The position numbers were made by a program, and so were the translations under genes. From the NCBI GenBank assembly GCA_015231395.1, contig JADGBP010000085.1, forward strand, positions 1 to 8,199: a DNA stretch of 8,199 nucleotides, written 5' to 3'. Each line of letters starts with the position of its first letter. Position 1 is the first letter of the stretch. Under the pieces are notes generated by a model. That model was given only the letters and a program-made list of their open reading frames with translations. It did not search any database and had not been told where the DNA came from. This DNA comes from Desulfamplus sp. GTDB taxonomy: Bacteria; Desulfobacterota; Desulfobacteria; Desulfobacterales; Desulfobacteraceae. Of the stretch, positions 6,714 to 8,199 are shown piece after piece.

Positions 6714-7064
6714 ATGGCGATTACAATACAAGAACAAAAAAATTCCAGACAGAATAAAAAAGATTTCGGCATCATCAGGCATGATGCTCCCCTTACCGCC
6801 ACTGAAGTGACAGATCTGAAAGCATTGTTGACCAGACAGTTTGAGCTGACCCATGATGTCATCGTGGAGTTTACTGGTTTAACTGACTGCGATACTCTTG
6901 GACTTCAACTTCTTCTCTCTGCGAGCAAGAGTGCTAAAGCTGGAAACAGCAGGTTTGAATTACGGGGAGATATTGAAGCGTTGCAGCTTGCGGCACAGCG
7001 TATAGGGTTAAGCTTTGAAGATTATTTTAATTGTGCTGCACAGACAGAAGCAGATCAGAGCTGA
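6714..7064 (+). CDS. Stand-alone STAS-domain protein (anti-anti-sigma-factor-like) of the chemosensory operon
   Basis: This 116-residue protein starts at ATG 6714, fixed by a near-perfect Shine-Dalgarno AGGAGGTG at 6704-6711. An upstream in-frame ATG at 6687 lacks such a site. The STAS fold is recognised from the pattern VIVEFTGLTDCDTLGLQLLLSASKSAKAGNSRFELRG followed by IEALQLAAQRIGL. The residue equivalent to the phosphorylated Ser of SpoIIAA-type proteins is Thr61, in DTLG. The role is likely protein-protein switching in the cytoplasm, perhaps by docking to the scaffold or CheA. No kinase of the anti-sigma type is visible in the window. It follows the scaffold gene by 111 bases without a terminator, and cheY begins 111 bases downstream, so co-transcription is likely. 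Part of this gene (6774-6880) recurs exactly, inverted, at the window's right edge. Confidence 0.85.
   Translation: MAITIQEQKNSRQNKKDFGIIRHDAPLTATEVTDLKALLTRQFELTHDVIVEFTGLTDCDTLGLQLLLSASKSAKAGNSRFELRGDIEALQLAAQRIGLSFEDYFNCAAQTEADQS
6774..6880 (+). repeat. Left arm of a 107-bp perfect inverted repeat (inside the STAS gene)
   Basis: This segment is the exact reverse complement of 8093-8199, base x pairing with 14973 minus x. At the inner end the match breaks at 6881 (A, expected T) but resumes for 6882-6886. At the outer end it runs to the window edge, so the true arm may be longer. Here it is in its natural place, coding for STAS residues 21 to about 56. Confidence 0.98.
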
Positions 7065-7067
7065 AAG

Positions 7068-7155
7068 CAACAGAACAAAATGCTGAACCAAACAAAACAA
7101 AATGTTGAAATCAACAGAACAAAATATTGAAATCAACAGAACAAAATATAGAAAT
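7068..7155. repeat. Four copies of a 22-bp repeat between the STAS gene and cheY
   Basis: The units are 7068-7089, 7090-7111, 7112-7133 and 7134-7155, with the common core AACAAAAT at exact 22-base spacing. The last two units differ by one base; the first two are more diverged. The array fills nearly the whole gap between the STAS stop and the cheY ribosome site (GGGGGAG at 7157-7163). It is A-rich and free of strong hairpins, and its length is not a multiple of 3, so it is noncoding. It may affect mRNA stability or the relative translation of the two genes. Confidence 0.92.
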
Positions 7156-7175
7156 AGGGGGAGATAAATAGAAAA

Positions 7176-7541
7176 ATGTCCAAAACAATAATGACTGCCG
7201 ATGATTCCGGCAGTATTCGGCAAATGGTGAGTTTTACTTTGAAACAGGCGGGATACCTTGTGGTTGAGGCTGTTGATGGCAGTGATGCCTTGCTCAAACT
7301 CAAAAGCACTCCTATCCATATGCTTATATCTGACCTGAACATGCCAAACATGGACGGACTTGAGCTGATAAAACAGGTGCGGGCAATGCCTGAATATAAA
7401 TTTATTCCAATAATCATGCTTACAACAGAATCCCAGGCAGATATGAAACAGAAAGGAAAGGCTGCTGGTGCGACAGGTTGGATTGTAAAACCCTTTAAAC
7501 CTGACCAGTTGCTTGCAGTCATCAAAAAAGTGCTCAGGTGA
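7176..7541 (+). CDS. cheY: CheY-type single-domain response regulator
   Basis: This 121-residue protein is a lone receiver domain. All expected residues are present: the acidic pair Asp9-Asp10 for Mg2+, the phospho-acceptor Asp53 in ISDLNMPNMDG, Thr83 in MLTTES, and Lys105 in VKPF. The aromatic switch position (Tyr106 in E. coli CheY) is Trp102 in GWIVKPF, probably a subfamily trait. There is no output domain, so it should act by binding a target such as the flagellar switch, another motility device, or the scaffold tail. The start ATG 7176 has GGGGGAG at 7157-7163 with 12-base spacing. It lies just before cheA, its presumed phosphodonor, with an 80-base gap. Calling it cheY rather than a paralogue is by domain and context. 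Confidence 0.93.
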   Translation: MSKTIMTADDSGSIRQMVSFTLKQAGYLVVEAVDGSDALLKLKSTPIHMLISDLNMPNMDGLELIKQVRAMPEYKFIPIIMLTTESQADMKQKGKAAGATGWIVKPFKPDQLLAVIKKVLR

Positions 7542-7621
7542 GTTCCCCAAGACCCAAAACCTTTAATAAACAATGATTCTGCCAGACCATCAAATCATCT
7601 AAACCACAAGGAAATAAACCC

Positions 7622-8199
7622 ATGGTTGAACCAAACAATTTTGTCGAAGGATTTCGCCAGGAGGCTGAAGAGCTTTTGCTTGAGATTGAAGCAGCGGTGC
7701 TTGACATTGAAGAGAACCCTGAGGAGGATGAAGCGGTAAACCGCCTGTTCAGAGCCATGCATACCATCAAAGGTTCCGGTGCAATGTTTGGTTTTTATGA
7801 CATTGCAAAGTTTACCCATCATGTTGAAACTGCTCTTGATAAAGTTCGTGAGGGACTGATACCCATAACCCGTGAGCTGATTGATTTGACCCTATCCTCC
7901 CGTGATCAGATTAAAATCATGTTGGAAGCCTCCACCGGCGGAGAGCCGGCAGATCCGAAAAAGAATCAGGAAATCATTGATGCCCTAAAAATCCTCATGG
8001 GAGAAGATTCGGAACAATCTTTCTCAGGAAATTCTTCCCCAGGAGCTTCTTCCCCAGGACGATCCAAAAAGAAAAAACTCCAGCTTTCAGTAAAACCAGT
8101 AAACTCCACGATGACATCATGGGTCAGCTCAAACTGTCTGGTCAACAATGCTTTCAGATCTGTCACTTCAGTGGCGGTAAGGGGAGCATCATGCCTGAT
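7622..8199 (+). CDS. cheA: CheA histidine kinase, N-terminal HPt part only; 3' end displaced by inverted STAS sequence
   Basis: The start ATG 7622 has AAGGA at 7608-7612, nine bases upstream. The frame stays open to the window edge (192 codons). Residues 1 to about 105 are a P1/HPt domain: FVEGFRQEAEELLLEIE opens it, and RAMHTIKGSGAMFGF carries the phosphorylated His47. A short helix (IIDALKILM, about residues 119-127) and a Ser-Pro-Gly/Lys linker with 15-base repeats follow. From about residue 158 (base 8093) the sequence is the reverse complement of the STAS gene, so the residues MTSWVSSNCLVNNAFRSV are an antisense read and not CheA. The P2, dimerisation, kinase and CheW-like domains are absent from the window. 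Genuine CheA sequence probably ends between about 8085 and 8092. Whether the organism's gene is broken or the assembly is chimeric cannot be settled here. Confidence 0.88.
   Translation, partial: MVEPNNFVEGFRQEAEELLLEIEAAVLDIEENPEEDEAVNRLFRAMHTIKGSGAMFGFYDIAKFTHHVETALDKVREGLIPITRELIDLTLSSRDQIKIMLEASTGGEPADPKKNQEIIDALKILMGEDSEQSFSGNSSPGASSPGRSKKKKLQLSVKPVNSTMTSWVSSNCLVNNAFRSVTSVAVRGASCL
8018..8062 (+). repeat. 15-bp in-frame repeat (SSPGx) in the CheA linker
   Basis: Units 8033-8047 and 8048-8062 differ only at the last codon (SSPGA, SSPGR). A degenerate third unit, SFSGN, lies at 8018-8032. They lie in the linker after the HPt domain, about 30 bases before the inverted-repeat junction. Confidence 0.85.
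8093..8199 (-). repeat. Right arm of the 107-bp perfect inverted repeat (misplaced STAS fragment)
   Basis: This is an exact reverse complement of 6774-6880. On the - strand it encodes the STAS stretch TDLKALLTRQFELTHDVIVEF. It has no start, end or ribosome site of its own, so it is a gene fragment rather than a second STAS gene. It reaches the window edge and replaces the expected cheA continuation. The junction shows TCAGT plus one mismatch before the identical run, which is microhomology typical of template switching. Confidence 0.97.

Noticed and set aside
7008..7573. Minus-strand frames of 146-180 residues opposite cheY
   Set aside because: They are antisense to a receiver gene with all catalytic residues, and their hydrophobic end comes from the 22-bp noncoding repeats.
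7966..8166. Minus-strand frame with STAS-like sequence at the right edge, as a second STAS gene
   Set aside because: Its STAS part is the exact inverted copy of 6774-6880, and the rest is antisense to the CheA linker; it is a fragment, not a gene.

Overview
The window (about 40% GC by eye) looks like a piece of a gamma/delta-type Gram-negative genome, most likely Desulfobacterota (a Desulfobacteraceae-like sulfate reducer or a relative with a large, repeat-rich genome). This rests on the type of chemotaxis cluster, the style of the secreted SGNH protein and the number of short tandem arrays. It is inference, since no rRNA or marker gene is present. Both edges cut through genes, and the odd window length fits a whole small contig, though that cannot be shown.

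Layout. Bases 3-554 hold the C-terminal end of an unrecognised, probably secreted protein. A perfect 13-bp hairpin (645-678) separates it from a 798-residue exported protein (733-3129). That protein has a complete SGNH/GDSL esterase domain, an Asp/Pro linker, a beta-sandwich-like domain and a large cysteine-bearing C-terminal region of unknown function. Bases 3130-3902 hold no gene. They contain three 70-bp tandem repeats (3151-3360), three 17-bp iteron-like repeats (3407-3457), a strong rho-independent terminator (3467-3500) and about 400 bases of AT-rich leader.

From about 3930 to the end, four same-strand genes form a likely chemosensory operon. The first is an 890-residue cytoplasmic coiled-coil protein with two degenerate methyl-accepting-protein-like modules and a repetitive acidic tail. 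A soluble STAS protein, a single-domain CheY-type response regulator with every phosphorylation residue, and the N-terminal HPt part of CheA follow. In the expected scheme CheA phosphorylates itself on His47 and passes the phosphate to Asp53 of the CheY, while the long protein acts as a receptor-like scaffold. Its tail carries nine copies of an 8-residue motif resembling the CheY-binding peptide of FliM, which suggests (unproven) a multivalent docking array for the downstream CheY.

The most striking structural fact is at the right edge. The last 107 bases (8093-8199) are an exact reverse complement of 6774-6880 inside the STAS gene, and they replace the expected continuation of cheA. This is either a real inverted duplication that breaks cheA or, more likely, a chimeric amplification or assembly junction. 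Tandem repeats occur both in genes (24, 27, 15 and 123 bp, all in frame) and between genes (70, 17 and 22 bp, not multiples of 3). In addition, the start region of the scaffold gene has been duplicated in place.
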